Assembly (NCBI GenBank): GCA_963575645.1
Contig: OY754466.1
Span: 18,950,001-19,014,000 of the forward strand
Length of the DNA: 64,000 nt
DNA from: Xanthostigma xanthostigma
Lineage: Eukaryota > Arthropoda > Insecta > Raphidioptera > Raphidiidae
Direction of reading: 5' to 3'
Position numbers and translations under genes: made by a program. The notes beneath the pieces are model-generated. The model searched no databases, was not told where the DNA came from, and was given only the letters and a program-made list of their open reading frames with translations. The first letter of the stretch is position 1; each line of letters begins with the position of its first letter. Of the stretch, positions 52,201 to 63,233 are shown in pieces.

Positions 52201-54084
52201 CTGCCTCATTAATTCCCGAAGTTCCATCTTCAGAAAATATCTCTTCTATTTTATTGCACATTCTACATTTAAATATGAACACGCTTTTCAAGCCAAATCT
52301 TCGCTCATTTGAAAACTCCATATCTTCCCACGAGCAACTGAAAGGAGAATGGCTTGCCAGAATTGTAATTTGGTCGAAAAGAGCTGCGATATCAACAATA
52401 CGCCTTCCTTTTAAACGGTTACTGGTAATTTCTGTATCTTTTGAATCAAAGAGAGGTGTATCTAATGGATCCACGTCAAGAGTTGGTATAGTTGGAGTTT
52501 CAGGATAAGGCATAAGGAAACATTCATTTGTTGAAGTATTTTCCAAGGTCTTGTCAAAAGACGTTGGCGAATATTGATTAGCAATAGTTACTTCAACCGG
52601 CGTTGTCGGAGATGCGGAATCCTTACTACATGATGATTCTTCTTTATTAGAATCATTAATTGTGTTAAGTTTACCTTTCTTGAGTGGTCGCATCCTGTAG
52701 ATAGAAATAAGTGCAAAATGAATTTGGTATTTTTGTTTGGTGTAAAACGAAGCGAAACCCTATTTTATTTTGGTAAATATACACTTTCGCGGTCACCTGG
52801 TTTTTTGGCTCTAGAAAATCGAAAAATCATCCGATTTCGATGAATTTTTTTTAAATCTTCGTTTTTATGGCGGATTTATGGAAAAAAATACGAAAATTGA
52901 AAAAATCAATATTTCTCACAGTTTCATGACTTTAAATGCAAAAAAAATTGACTTTCTACATATAATCCTTTATAACTGTTTCTGACGTCGTGGAATCAAG
53001 TTCGTATATTTTTCTTCGCAATCTATATAAAAAAATGAATATTTTGAAAAAAAAAAATTTCAAAAAGTTAATAAAAGGGGTATGCGAATTGTAATTCCGG
53101 GGTGAACGATAAAGGGGTATGCGAATTGTCTCGCAATGAAACGGGAAGGGGCAAATGTGGAGTTTTTAAAAAAACAATTCCGGGGTGAACGATAAAGGGG
53201 TATGCGAATTGTAATTCCTGGGTGAACGATAAAGGGGTATGCGAATTGTAATTCCGGGGTGAACGATAAAGGGGTATGCGAATTGTCTCGCAGTGAAACG
53301 GGAAGGGGCAAATGTGGAGTTTTTAAAAAAACAATTTCGGGGTGAACGATAAACGGGTATGCAAATTGTAATTCCGGGGTGAACTAATTTTTTTCATAAA
53401 TCCGCCGTAAAATGGAACTTTTTGAGACCGAGATCATTGAAATCCATCTATTTTTCGATTTTCTAGAGCCAAAAAACCAGGTGACCGCGAAAGTGTATAT
53501 TTACCTTTATTTTTTTTGTAAAGTCGGTTTAAATTTATAAAAACTGCTTTTTATTTTAGAAACAAAGGCAGACTAGGGTTATCGCATGTACTTTGCTTTG
53601 AATTTGAATCAGATTAAAAATATATTTTCGCCTCCAGTAATACAACAGTCTGTATTTCAGAAAAATACCTTTTCATTTTACGCTTTATACTTCTCCGTTT
53701 ATAGTCAGCTTTTCGTCTACCCATTGCACCAACTCAAATTGACAGCGAAGATTCCTATATGGTCAAAAAACGTTTTAAACAACAGAGTGTCTGCAAAGTA
53801 CAAAACTAAAAGTAAAGTCTAATGACATAAAATGTATTCGTCGGCACATGTACTACTGGAATCGCCCTTCAGATAAAACATGACTGGGGGAAACTTACGT
53901 CAAAATGATCTTCACAGCAATATGTAGACCGCCCAGTGTGCAAAATTCGAATATTCACTGCACTGAACCATGCCTTTCGAACAGAACCGCTCGGTACGGC
54001 AAGAAACATTTTGTTCGGTGCATTTTCAGTTGTGTTCGAACAGCCCGGGACAAAACAAGTCTTTATTTTTAATCTCTTCTCCAT
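49228..54084 (-). CDS. THAP-domain protein E with SUMO-motif tail
   Basis: The THAP exon is 54084-53899 (RLKIKTCFVPGCSNTT, APNKMFLAVP, VRKAWFSAVN, YCCEDHFD, donor GTAAGT). I join it in phase 0 to the exon 50133-49228, which starts IPDDVENYIRLKLMGEGKVR, the same linker as in the other paralogues, and runs uninterrupted into the tail; total 363 residues. The tail is homologous to those of A and B (VILEISDPNNILSNLHGLTD; SAVIEQVIDKNDVKTHIVLC), with SUMO-type sites IKME, IKHE, IKVE and VKQE. The linker-tail intron of B is absent here. The THAP-linker intron of 3.8 kb holds a Harbinger relic, two MITEs and a Mutator-like exon. Alternative: the THAP exon belongs to the Mutator-like ORF, but the phases do not fit. 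A strong AATAAA lies about 70 bases past the stop. Confidence 0.7.
50878..51591. mobile_element. 714-bp MITE with internal minisatellite, copy 1
   Basis: Ends GGTAATTATACACTTTCACG and near-complement, TSD GAAATTTT (50870-50877 and 51592-51599), inserted in the Harbinger transposase frame. Terminal arms contain GGTCACCTGGTTTTTTGGCT. An array of roughly 36-bp units fills the centre. Superfamily uncertain (8-bp TSD, GG ends). Confidence 0.82.
50998..51362. repeat. Minisatellite inside MITE copy 1
   Basis: Repeats of TTTATCGTTCACCCCGGAAT followed by TACAATTCGCATACCC, interrupted twice by a longer variant containing CTCCACATTTG. The inverted counterpart is at 53074-53386. Confidence 0.8.
52004..52694 (-). 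pseudogene. Mutator-like transposase exon (N-terminal part)
   Basis: After an acceptor at 52695 the frame reads MRPLKKGKLNTIND and a Ser/Thr/Pro-rich leader. It then shows GRRIVDIAALFDQITILA, CSWEDMEFSNERRFGL, FKCRMCNKIEEIF and INEAAVLGALSGGGGYSF followed by MDIPCMSEKMFDEYH. This order (IVD, ExR.GL, C..C, IN.A...G, MPxMS...YH) is that of the Mutator/Phantom-type transposase family common in insects. Reading ends at 52004, or at a GTAATG donor near 52086. The catalytic domain is missing. It lies in the paralogue E intron on the same strand, between two inverted copies of one MITE. Confidence 0.65.
52772..53505. mobile_element. 734-bp MITE with minisatellite, copy 2 (inverted)
   Basis: Ends GGTAAATATACACTTTCGCG and exact complement, TSD TTTATTTT (52764-52771 and 53506-53513). 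Same family as 50878-51591 but with the minisatellite (53074-53386) in the opposite orientation. Confidence 0.85.
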
Positions 54085-54324
54085 CAGAAAATTAACCACA
54101 GAACAGACGAACACTTGACAGCGACAATAGAGAAACAATCAATCCGCAATCAGCGTTGCCAACATTTGTCACAAGTAGAAAAAAAATGCCCTTCAGAACA
54201 GTATAAAATATTTCATTTTTTTATTTAAAATTCTTTTCTAAATCTTTCACACCAGACTTGGCCGGCTCGTTTTATCGGTACACCAGGTATAAAAGAAATT
54301 TTCAAAAGTTTTTTTTTTTAAAGT
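54085..54324. other. Upstream region of paralogue E
   Basis: Presumed promoter and 5' UTR; the 39-bp module seen at C and D is not recognisable here. Nothing else supported. Confidence 0.4.
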
Positions 54325-54571
54325 GAAGCTTTTATTCTATCGCCCCGAATTTTTCTGGCCGTCTGTTGCATGTCGCATTACAGGCTGCCGCGGAGTAGGG
54401 GTAAAGTGAAAGGTGTTCGGAGTAGGCGCTCGGTAGAGCAGCCAAGGCCAATATGGCGGCGCCCATGGTTAGCATCAGCTGACCGTGTAGTATGTATAAC
54501 ACATAGTCAGTCTGTCATGCGGCAAGTGTTTACATGTTTTTATTCGTGTATTCATGTGAATATTGTTGTTT
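54325..54571 (+). repeat. Repeat leader, inverted copy of 13.36 kb
   Basis: Matches the reverse complement of 13361-13634, including CCAATATGGCGGCGCCCATG. Followed at 54.65-54.69 kb by TTTCGCTGTTATATTACAGC ATCTTCAG, which looks like a Penelope-type end. Confidence 0.6.
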
Positions 54572-54599
54572 ATAAGAATTGGAAAATCACAGGGAAGTG

Positions 54600-55733
54600 G
54601 ACAGGTTAAAGATAAGATAACACCTTTCTTTATAAAGTATAACGTTTCGCTGTTATATTACAGCATCTTCAGATACTGAAAATTTGATACAAAGATTATT
54701 AGTTACATTAAGTTCTCAACAAAAATGTTACAATTTGCGTACCTTTTTATATTGATGTTAAGTCAAATTTTATAAATGAGTCCAACTTGATATGGTAGAA
54801 GAAACGTTTTATAATCATTAAAATGCCGGTTTTTGTATAATTTGCTGGATATAATTGTTTAAATTGTTAAAATAAAACTTGTCCTGTATGTCACATGTGA
54901 CCTGTACGTAGATATACATTTGAAATGAAAGGTTACTAATACCAGAGATAACCCGTTGAGATAGGCAACTGCATTGACATTTTTGGTTCGCAACTGGTCG
55001 ACTGGACTGGAAGAAGGTGCATAGATGGCACGCACATCGCTTAAAGGCGATTCAAAAATCCGCGGTACAGGTTTAGCTACTTTTCAGTTTTCTATAAAAT
55101 TTTTAATGAAAAAAAAACAAGTAAATCGTTTACTAATAGTTTATTGAAAGAATATGCACAAAAAATCAAATTATGGCGGTCTTACATCTATTTCACAGTA
55201 ATACAAATACAATATTTAAAAATAAAACACCTAATCAGAAAAGTAGTTTCAAATATAATAAAATGAAGAGCAAAGTAATCGAAAAATATAAAAAATAGTT
55301 CCGGAATGTTGTTATAATGACATAATTATATTCTATCTCATGAAATCTTAAGTAAATCAATAACAGGCGAAGGGGTCAACTGATTTTTACACCATAACCA
55401 CAAAGATGACATTTTGTTGACGGCATGTTGATAATTAATTCCAAACTTAATAAATAAATAAACCCAAACACACAGACAACTTGTCTCTGAATACACGCAC
55501 GTATTATAATACAGTTGAAAATTCACAAATATAATATCGTTGAGAAATGTCTGCCACAAAGTACAAACGAAATTAAAAGAACAAAAACATCATGGCTGCC
55601 CTGTCATTTTTAAGGATACTCTCACATGATACGGAAAACGCCAGAAATTCGCCGGATTGTCTGCTATAGTCTAGCCTTTAAAGAAATTATTAATTTAAGT
55701 GATTTTTATTCATTTGAATACCGCATGTGTATC
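54600..55733. other. Intergenic, AT-rich
   Basis: Apart from the Penelope-like end near 54.65 kb I see no gene or element I can delimit. Confidence 0.4.
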
Positions 55734-56299
55734 TGTTACGGTCTATACTCGATTTCGGTCAATGACCGAAATAAATGCGCAAAACTAGTTTTGACTAACG
55801 AATATTGCCCAAACCCGAAATCTGACATTTAAACGGGTATTGAGTGTTATAAAATGGGCAAAACTAGTTTTGCGCATTTTCAATTGGACAAAACTATTTC
55901 TGTTCATTTCTGAATGGAAAGTACTAGTATGGCATCGGAATCTTCTTTGCATTTTTTAATTAACTTTTCCACATTACTGATACTTACTACATCAAAGCGA
56001 TTTATTCTTCTGTATTGTTTAGCAGACAGGTTTTAATCCAGCTTTCAACAAATTTGCTTTCTTAACCTCACTAGTGTAGTAAGGTAATTATGTTTCGTCA
56101 TAAAATTATGTTTCTTTGTATCAGAAGCCTCCAATAGGCGAACTAGTTGAGACTCGAATTCACCTTGCATTTGTACTTAATTATTACGCTGAATATCCCA
56201 CAATTATATTAATTATAAATATTATAAATATTCGTTGATCAGAACTAGTTTTTCGCATTTATTTCGGTCATTGACCAAATTCGGGTATAGACCGTAACA
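55734..56299. mobile_element. TIR element with 4-bp TSD
   Basis: A 566-bp element with ends TGTTACGGTCTATACTCGAT and near-complement; inverted arms of about 55 bp including TTTCGGTCAATGACCGAAAT. TATC flanks both sides (55730-55733 and 56300-56303). Non-coding; superfamily open. Confidence 0.7.
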
Positions 56300-57148
56300 T
56301 ATCTACAATCTAAGCTGTAAAAGGTCCGCATGTTAATTTTTTGTTAACGGGAGTAACTCCACGGATCGACAAAAGACAAGAGTTGGGCCTACCAAAATTA
56401 TAAAAAAAATGCAATCCGTCAGTTTTCCGCCGTTTTTCCGTGTGTGTGTGATAGTACCCTCATGGATATTTTGTGTTTCCATAGACATGTGAATAAACTT
56501 GACCAACCAATAAAAATTCAGCACTACTAGCGCTATCTGGCAGCTGCGCAATTCACAGAGGCCCGGTTTCTTCACGAAATACTTAACTACCGGTTATCTG
56601 CCTTCCAGATATATTTATCTGCAAGAATGGTTTTCTTCACAAAATATGATCTATAGGATAGCAAATCGTATAATCTTTTATAACCTCCTTGATTCTCAAT
56701 TTGTCAACGTTGCAAAAGCCTTTAATCGGCTAGCTTCAAGTTGTAGTTTGACAGCGATTTTGGCGCGGTAGGAAGATTATTTTGAACATGGATGAATTTA
56801 TTTCTAATCATATTTTTTGTGGAAAGATTTTAATTTTTTTATTATATTAATTATTTTGTGTTAAGTAGAGATTTTTATTTAATTTATTATTTTTTGTTTT
56901 ATAGAGATTTTCATTTATTTTATTATTTTTTGTTTTGTACAGAGGTTTTTATCACATTATTTATTTTATTATAATTTTTTTTAAATCTTTGATTAACGTC
57001 TGAATAGAACTCTTCAAATAAATAAAATATTTTTATATTATTTTTTGTCAATATATGGTCTGAAAAAAAAAATGGTCGACAATTTTATTTATTTGAATAA
57101 TTTTTTTTGTTTTGTGGATGGAGGCGTTTCGCATCCGTGATACGGTAT

Positions 57149-57351
57149 GACTTCGTTCGTATAACGTATAACCCCATCAAACGAGTCGAACTGACTCCAT
57201 GTCAGTTCGACTCGTTTGATGCGGTTATGGATACGACAGATGCGAGTAACGAAATGAATTTGTAAGTAACGATTCGTTGCTTCGAGTCAGACGATGTGCC
57301 CGTTACTCAGTAACGAATACATACGGTTTGTTACAGCTCTAACAGATATTG
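57149..57351. mobile_element. hAT fragment related to 3611-3987
   Basis: Shares AACGAAATGAATTTGTAAGT and ends TTGTTACAGCTCTA like the GORASP-intron element; the left end is missing. It carries its own small palindrome GTCGAACTGACTCCATGTCA. Confidence 0.65.
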
Positions 57352-57740
57352 AGAAGTTTGACCTATATATGTAGCATTACAATTGTTGCAATCAATTTTA
57401 TAGACTAATTCCGAGTTTTGTAATTTTTCAGTTTGTCTTTGAGTTTAGAAAAAAAGTTTTTATATATAGAATTATGATTTTTGCAAGATATTTGAATGTT
57501 TTCTGATCTAAAAATGCATTTTATCTTCTCTGATAACAAGGGAATGAATGGAATAGAGAAAAAAGTACAAATTTCATTGGTATTGTTGTTATTATTATTT
57601 GTGTTTCTACTATTGTTATTGGTTGTAATTTTGTGAAAGATTTTATTGATTAATGAAGATGGATAATTATATTTGACTAAAAATTGTTTTATAATTTTAA
57701 GATTTTTGTGATGGAATTGTGAACTAGAAATATGTGTTGA
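57346..57740 (-). pseudogene. Penelope-like element, RT tail and GIY-YIG start
   Basis: In order on minus: a region matching SSPQFHNKNLKIIKQFL and NYPSSLINKIF, then IPFIPLLSEKIKCIFRSENI, NFFSKLKDKLKN, and after a frameshift SELVYKIDCNNCNATYIGQT SQYL, the opening of the GIY-YIG endonuclease domain that closes Penelope proteins. It is cut off there by the hAT piece. The 5' part is duplicated head-to-head at 57822-57990. Confidence 0.7.
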
Positions 57741-57821
57741 TCTGTAGATGAGGTTTTTTTATTACATTGAGTTTATATTGGAACGGACTATCAGAAAAAA
57801 AGTTCAGATATCGTCCAGAAT

Positions 57822-57990
57822 GTATAGGCTACAGATCAACACATATTTCTAGTCCACAATTCCATAACAAAAATCTTAAAATTATAAAACAATTTCTAGT
57901 CAACAATAATTATCCATCATCATTAATCAATAAAATCTTTCACAAAATTACAACCAATAACAATAGTAGAAACACAAATAATAATAACAA
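57822..57990 (+). mobile_element. Penelope fragment, inverted duplicate
   Basis: Reads SSPQFHNKNLKIIKQFLVNN NYPSSLINKIF on +; complement of 57577-57740. The junction loop contains inverted ATATGTGTTGATCTGTAG. The shorter version of this fragment is present in element copy 1 (about 43690-43840). Confidence 0.65.
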
Positions 57991-58384
57991 CAATTTTTCG
58001 ATTAGGCCTTTCACGAAAAGTGTATGGACGTCTAATATTATTTTCTTCCCCATCACTGCTTGTATCCGAAAATACATTAATGTCAAACAGAGCGTTCCTC
58101 TTGCAGTTATTATAGTGGCTGTGTTCTCTAACCTCTGTGACCACTTTGACAACACCCGAGATAAGAATAAACTTTTGACAGATGCGGCGCATGCGCAGAG
58201 ATAGTTATGAGATGCGCGCACGTATCTGGCAGATATCTGGTACTTGGACCACCAGCTAAAGTTATCTGGCAGGTAGGAAGTTTTTAGTTGTGAAGAAAAC
58301 CGAATTTGTTGGTTATCTTCCAGGTGCCTCTACCTAGCAGATAACCAAGAGTGAAGAAACCGGCCAAGAGAAGGATATCTTAAT

Positions 58385-59575
58385 TCAAATACCTGTAATA
58401 CGTGTAAAGGATAGGTAGATGTACAATCACCGAAACTGACCGAACCCTTGTCGCTATTAAGTTACACCGCCGCTAATACTGAAAACTGTAATGCCAACTT
58501 GTAGTGTTTGGCGCGAAATTTGAAATTTTATGTGTTATTGTTATCGTTTTATGATTTGGTTGTACAACGTACTCAAATTTTGGGTGTCACTTCTTAGGTT
58601 TATGCAGTTACTATGTTTTTTTATAAAAATCATTTCACTAATCAATCGTTTTTTCCAGTTTTGTTCATTATCTAGTACCGTAACATTATCAAAATTAAAA
58701 ACATGTCCTGTTAGAAAGTGGTGGTTTGCTAGGGCTGTTTTTTGTCGTATGGTGTTCTCATCTATCGGTGCATTGCCTTCCATTTTTGAATTGTCTATGT
58801 CCTTGCAATCTTTTATATGTTGTTTAAGTCTGTTATGTAATAATTGCTTTGTTTTTCCGATATAGCAAGCTCCACACTTGCATGGGATTTTGTAGACTAC
58901 ATTTGGCTGGTCCAGAGTAGGAATTTTGTCTTTTAATTTAGTGTAGATTTGATGTACTTGTTGTAAGTTATAAAATGCGAGCTGAATATTGGTGTCTTTG
59001 AAATGGTGATTTAATCGGTGTGATAATTTATTGATGAACGGAAATCTTATAAATTTCTTTTCCACTTGGTTGTTATATGTGACTTTTTCGTTGTTATAGC
59101 TCATTTCTTTGAAGCATTGTTTTATAACTTTACGTGGGTAATTGTTACGTGCAAGTAATGATTGCAAATTGTCTAGGTTCAGATAGTAGTAATCCGGATG
59201 ACTTAGTTTTTTTATTCTATGTACCATACCTTTGATCATCCCCAGTTTTTGGTTTGTAGGATGGTTTGAAAAATAGTTGAGAATCCTCCCTGTGTGGGTT
59301 GCTTTCATGTGCCAATTTGTTTTCAGTACCCCAGACTCGAGCCTATTTATTGTAGTATCCAGGAAAGTGATTTGATTGTTTTCTTCAATTTCCATAGTGA
59401 ATTGGATCCTGTGGTGGAAGTTGTTGAAATGTTGTAAAAGTTCATTTAATGTGTCTTCTGGTTTGTTGTTTATAATTAATCGTGATGGAAAAGTGTCTAC
59501 AATCCAACTCCTACAATCCAATAAAAGTTTCACTTGCCTTGTGGTTTCTTAAAACCACACAACTGTTTTTTTAAT
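58385..59575 (-). mobile_element. Penelope-like retroelement, 5'-truncated
   Basis: ORF 59533-58541 (330 residues) encodes the C-terminal part of a Penelope protein: the end of the reverse transcriptase (HHRIQFTMEIEENNQITFLD, HTGRILNYFSNHPTNQK, NLQSLLARNNYPRKVIKQCF), a connector (KLKDKIPTLDQPNVVYKIPC) and a GIY-YIG endonuclease (CGACYIGKTKQLLHNRLKQH, HHFLTGHVFNF, LISEMIFIKKH). The catalytic RT palm is absent, so it cannot be autonomous. The 3' UTR runs to about 58385 (ATTTCGCGCCAAACACTACA). The 5' end holds GTGGTTTTAAGAAACCAC and AAGTGAAACTTTTATTGGAT, also found at 13.26 kb. The ORF shows no frameshift, suggesting a fairly young insertion. Confidence 0.85.
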
Positions 59576-59580
59576 TAAAG

Positions 59581-59775
59581 GTATGTTCCAAGTAGCCAGC
59601 AAACGGATAGGAAACTGTCACCGTCATCATGTCATGCGCAGGTAGCTAAAACATGATCCAAAACCGTAACCCGCATGCGCAGTAGCTAAAACAACTATCG
59701 GTTTTGGAACACGTTTTAGCTACTGCGCATGCGGGTTACGGTTTCGTGTCCGTTTGCTGGCTGCTTGGAATATAC
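59581..59775. mobile_element. MITE with strong hairpin
   Basis: Ends GTATGTTCCAAGTAGCCAGC and near-complement. Inner inverted pair AACCGTAACCCGCATGCGCA with TAGCTAAAAC. A related 'ggtatgttccaa' end occurs near 5.29 kb. Confidence 0.65.
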
Positions 59776-60554
59776 AATAAATTCTGAGTTTGATTATGAC
59801 AATAATTTACAACATTGGCAACAAAACAATATAAAATGGTGCATTTTGTGATTATTGAACTTTTATTGCTGGAAAAGATATCAGACTGTTATTAGTAGTA
59901 GTAGTTATTTGTTTCATTTGACTATCTAGGTTTAGAATATGGTCTCTGTGAGCTGACTGAAAGGCCCTTTCCTTTTCAATTGAAAATGCGATAAAAATGC
60001 CTAAATGCAGATACATTGATAAGATTTTTGAGTCACCACTAAATTATTGCAAATAACTGCATATTTCGCTTGAAATATACATACATAATTTTGGAGGCTC
60101 ATCTCCTTAGTTCACATTTATAAAATAGTTAGCGCTTTTAGTTTTAAACTAAAAGTGTACAAACAGGATATAATTATATTGTTAAGAATTGAACTACAAT
60201 AATAAATGGATAGGAATGAGATGGTAATGAGCCCATCCATATTACTGTATATTTCAAGATATTTTAGTGTTCTTTAAATTATTTTAATTTAGCGTTTTCT
60301 TACAAAAATAAATTTTGCAATTATTTGTTCATTTTATAAATTTTTACAATTGTTCAAGTGGCATTATTTATTGAACATTCTTTTCAAATAAAAAGAATAA
60401 GTCATGATTTTGTGCAGAAAATGTTCAGGACTATCAAAGAAGATTAAACACAAATATTTAATTCATATAAGTCATCACTGACGATCACCGCTATCATTAG
60501 AAATTATTCTTTTATCTATTGTAAATAAATTTATATTTTCAATAATTAACTAGT
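59776..60554. other. 3' flank of the zinc-finger gene
   Basis: AT-rich, no coding signal. Nothing else seen. Confidence 0.5.
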
Positions 60555-60560
60555 TTTATT
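60555..60560 (-). terminator. Poly(A) signal of ZAD zinc-finger gene
   Basis: AATAAA on the minus strand, about 75 bases past the stop codon. Confidence 0.55.
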
Positions 60561-60632
60561 TTACAAATCGCTTTAAAAACAAAAACAACAGATTAAAATT
60601 AAAAGCTTAATCAAAAATCACATCCTGTTTCA

Positions 60633-62147
60633 TTAAAAATGTTGATTTTTTTTCGAAACTGCCACAAAATGTACGCATCTTTTGTGGTAATTTATACTGG
60701 CCTGATGTTTAAAACGTTTATGACACAAATCGCACTCAAAAGGTTTTTCGCCCGTGTGTCCCCTGAGATGCGACTTCAAATGTAAAGGACGTGTAAACTT
60801 TTTATTGCAAAAATTGCACTGCAACGAATCAACGTCCGAATGCGTTTTAATGTGCGCTTTCAAATAGCTGGAGCGCGTGAACGACTTGCTGCATAAATGA
60901 CAAGCGTGGGGTTTAATCCCTAAATGAGTAGATCGATGCGATTCGAGATGCGCCAAACGTTTGAATCGCATACTGCAAATGTCACACAAAAACGGACGTT
61001 CAGTCGTATGATGGTGGCGGTGTCCTCGTAGAGTGTTCATAGTTGTGAAACACTTGCTGCAAATTTCACACTTATACGGTCTATTACCGGTATGGATAGC
61101 CTGGTGGGTTTTTAATCTATCCGACGTAGGAAACTTTTTACCGCAAACTTCGCAATCAAAATATTCATTCGTCTCTGTCACAGCCGCTTTCCCTTTCGTC
61201 GTTGTCAAATGACTTTTTTTATGCGTCAAGTAGTTCGATAAGAAATTGAATGATTTGTCGCAAACGTCGCAATGATAAGGTTTTTTATCCGTGTGAACTA
61301 TTTTGTGATTTTTCAAGTAGCTTTTTCTTGAAAAGCATTTTTGACAAATTTCGCACCGATAGAGTGTCTTTCCAGAAACGCTAACCGCAGTCGCGGCGTT
61401 CTCGGATTCAGCGACAGTGTCTTTGTTTTTGCCGATCCTCAGTAAATCTATTTCGGTTTGATTTAAAGTTTCTAGTTGGACAAACGGTTGATACTCAGAT
61501 CGATACTCGGGTATGTGAACCGTTTCTTCCTTAATAAATACAGCCTCAGTATCTTCTTCAAATCCATCGTTGCTATTCTCTTGTTTAATGACAGAACTTT
61601 GACCCGGTCCATCAATATTCAAATATCGATACAAAGTTTCTTCTGACTTCACCGCCTTTAGTTGGAATCGATAAACGTTTTCTAGTTGGATAAGGCACTC
61701 GTCGCAGATGTATTTCGGGAGTTTATCAGATTTTGTTACCTGCATACAGAATGTTGGAAAATTTAAACATTAACTTAAAAAATCTAAACACACCACGAAC
61801 TATATCGAGTAGGCTCAACAGTTTTAGAACAGGACGGTGCTATGTGTGCACGATATGCAGCTAACTAGACACATCGTATTTAGTGCTAGAAATTTTATAA
61901 CCTCAAACTGATTTGACAACATGTTTTTTCTATCAGCTACACTATATTCACGCATTATCATTGTTGAACCTACCACTAAGTTAAGTCACTGCGATGTGAA
62001 AAAAGAGCTCGATTTACTTACATGAACGGGAGCACACTTTGTTATCGCATCTGCTATGGCGAGTTCTAAGTTTGGCGAATATATGAAAATGTCGATTAAT
62101 ACTATGCTCTCAGATAAACATAGTCTGCACGTCTGATTTAAATTCAT
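60633..62147 (-). CDS. ZAD and C2H2 zinc-finger transcription factor
   Basis: Two exons, 62147-62022 and 61739-60633, join in phase to give 410 residues. The N-terminal ZAD domain (about 1-75) has its four zinc ligands C7, C10 (TCRLCL) and C54, C57 (YICDECL), split by the intron; ZAD mediates dimerisation and is typical of insect zinc-finger proteins. A linker follows with two SUMO-type sites (IKQE, IKEE). Eight C2H2 fingers run from about residue 171 to near the C-terminus, the first YRCEICQKCFSRKSYLKNH and the last FECDLCHKRFKHQASINYHK; several linkers are of TGEKP type (TGNRPYKC, TGEKPFEC). Nuclear DNA-binding regulator; targets unknown. The start MNLNQTCRLC is the first Met before the ZAD. 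Poly(A) signal close downstream. No defects seen. Confidence 0.92.
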
Positions 62148-63233
62148 TTCCGACGTTGTTAATTTTATTTTAAGTTATTTTAACATAATAACATGAGATC
62201 GACACTAATTGACATTCCGTGTAAACAAATGTTTAGGTATATAAATTACAATAAACAATTTTCCCTCTGCTCAAATTCTAGCAAAGTATTCAATTATTTT
62301 AGGACGAAGAAAATTATTGTTCTCATTAATTTCAACTTTTTACTTAATTTAAGAATTGTGTGAATCAACTTGACAGCAGAAGTAGACAATATTTACCAGA
62401 GAAACATTTACAACCATAGAGAAGTTTACTTTACAACTGTGAAAAATTCCTAAAATTTTAATAAGCTTTCAAATATCATATAAGAGATGTCGCTACTCAT
62501 TACTATGTATTGTCACAGAAATTATTCTCGTTTCGCGCGCCGAGGTTCCATATTTTTTTGCTTTTGAATTGTGAAAAACATAGTTGTTGGAAACATCCGA
62601 CATCGTAAAGGTTTTCTTGCATCTACTAGCACAGTATAAGAGGTAAGTAATAGTTTTGGATATAGATGTGAGGGATCAGTTTTCGAGATACATTTTCAGA
62701 AAAAAATTAAAAATTACGTAACAGAAAGTTCTAAAAAATAGCTTTGCAATTCTCAAGAAAAGTCTATAAAGACATGTTTGTTTTGGAGCATCAAACTTTG
62801 CCCTCCCATATTTACAGGAAAATATTTTTTTGGTTCTAGAATATAATAGTAAGCTTTATAACTATGCCAAATTACCTACAACCCGATACATTTATTTAGT
62901 TAAGACATACGGATTGGCACACGAGTGTTGCCAAAAGGGTTTTGTTTATTTCAATTTGAGGTAACTGAAAAATAAATTTTATTAAATAACTATAGATTAC
63001 TATAATATTATGAAACATCCAATGTCGCTATTGTAACTGTCGGGACGAAAATCCTAGTCTTCCACTATCGCGGCGACTGAATTATCAGTTATTCTACAGT
63101 GACACATCTAAACAATCAACTTCCTCATAATAAAGCATATTTGCAACAGTATTTCACATCTCCCGAGAGTTAATTTTACTTAGGCATCAATAGAATACAA
63201 CTTCTTCACTCTACCGAGAGCCTAAGTCTGAGT
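62148..63233. other. Upstream region of the zinc-finger gene
   Basis: Presumed promoter; no recognisable elements or ORFs. AT-rich with scattered short repeats. Confidence 0.5.

Larger units (their letters stand above)
56560..58365. mobile_element. Harbinger-like TIR element, copy 2
   Basis: Same ends and same transposase-like fragment as 43100-44204. It is about 700 bp longer at 57149-57852 because of a truncated hAT piece and an extra, inverted Penelope segment. Confidence 0.7.

Noticed and set aside
52004-54084. THAP exon of E spliced to the Mutator-like ORF
   Set aside because: Phase 0 donor does not fit the reading frame after the acceptor at 52695, whereas the linker exon at 50133 fits in phase and in homology.
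54320-54600. Hammerhead ribozyme in Penelope-type ends
   Set aside because: I looked for the CTGATGA...GAAA core and did not find it by eye; needs a structural search.
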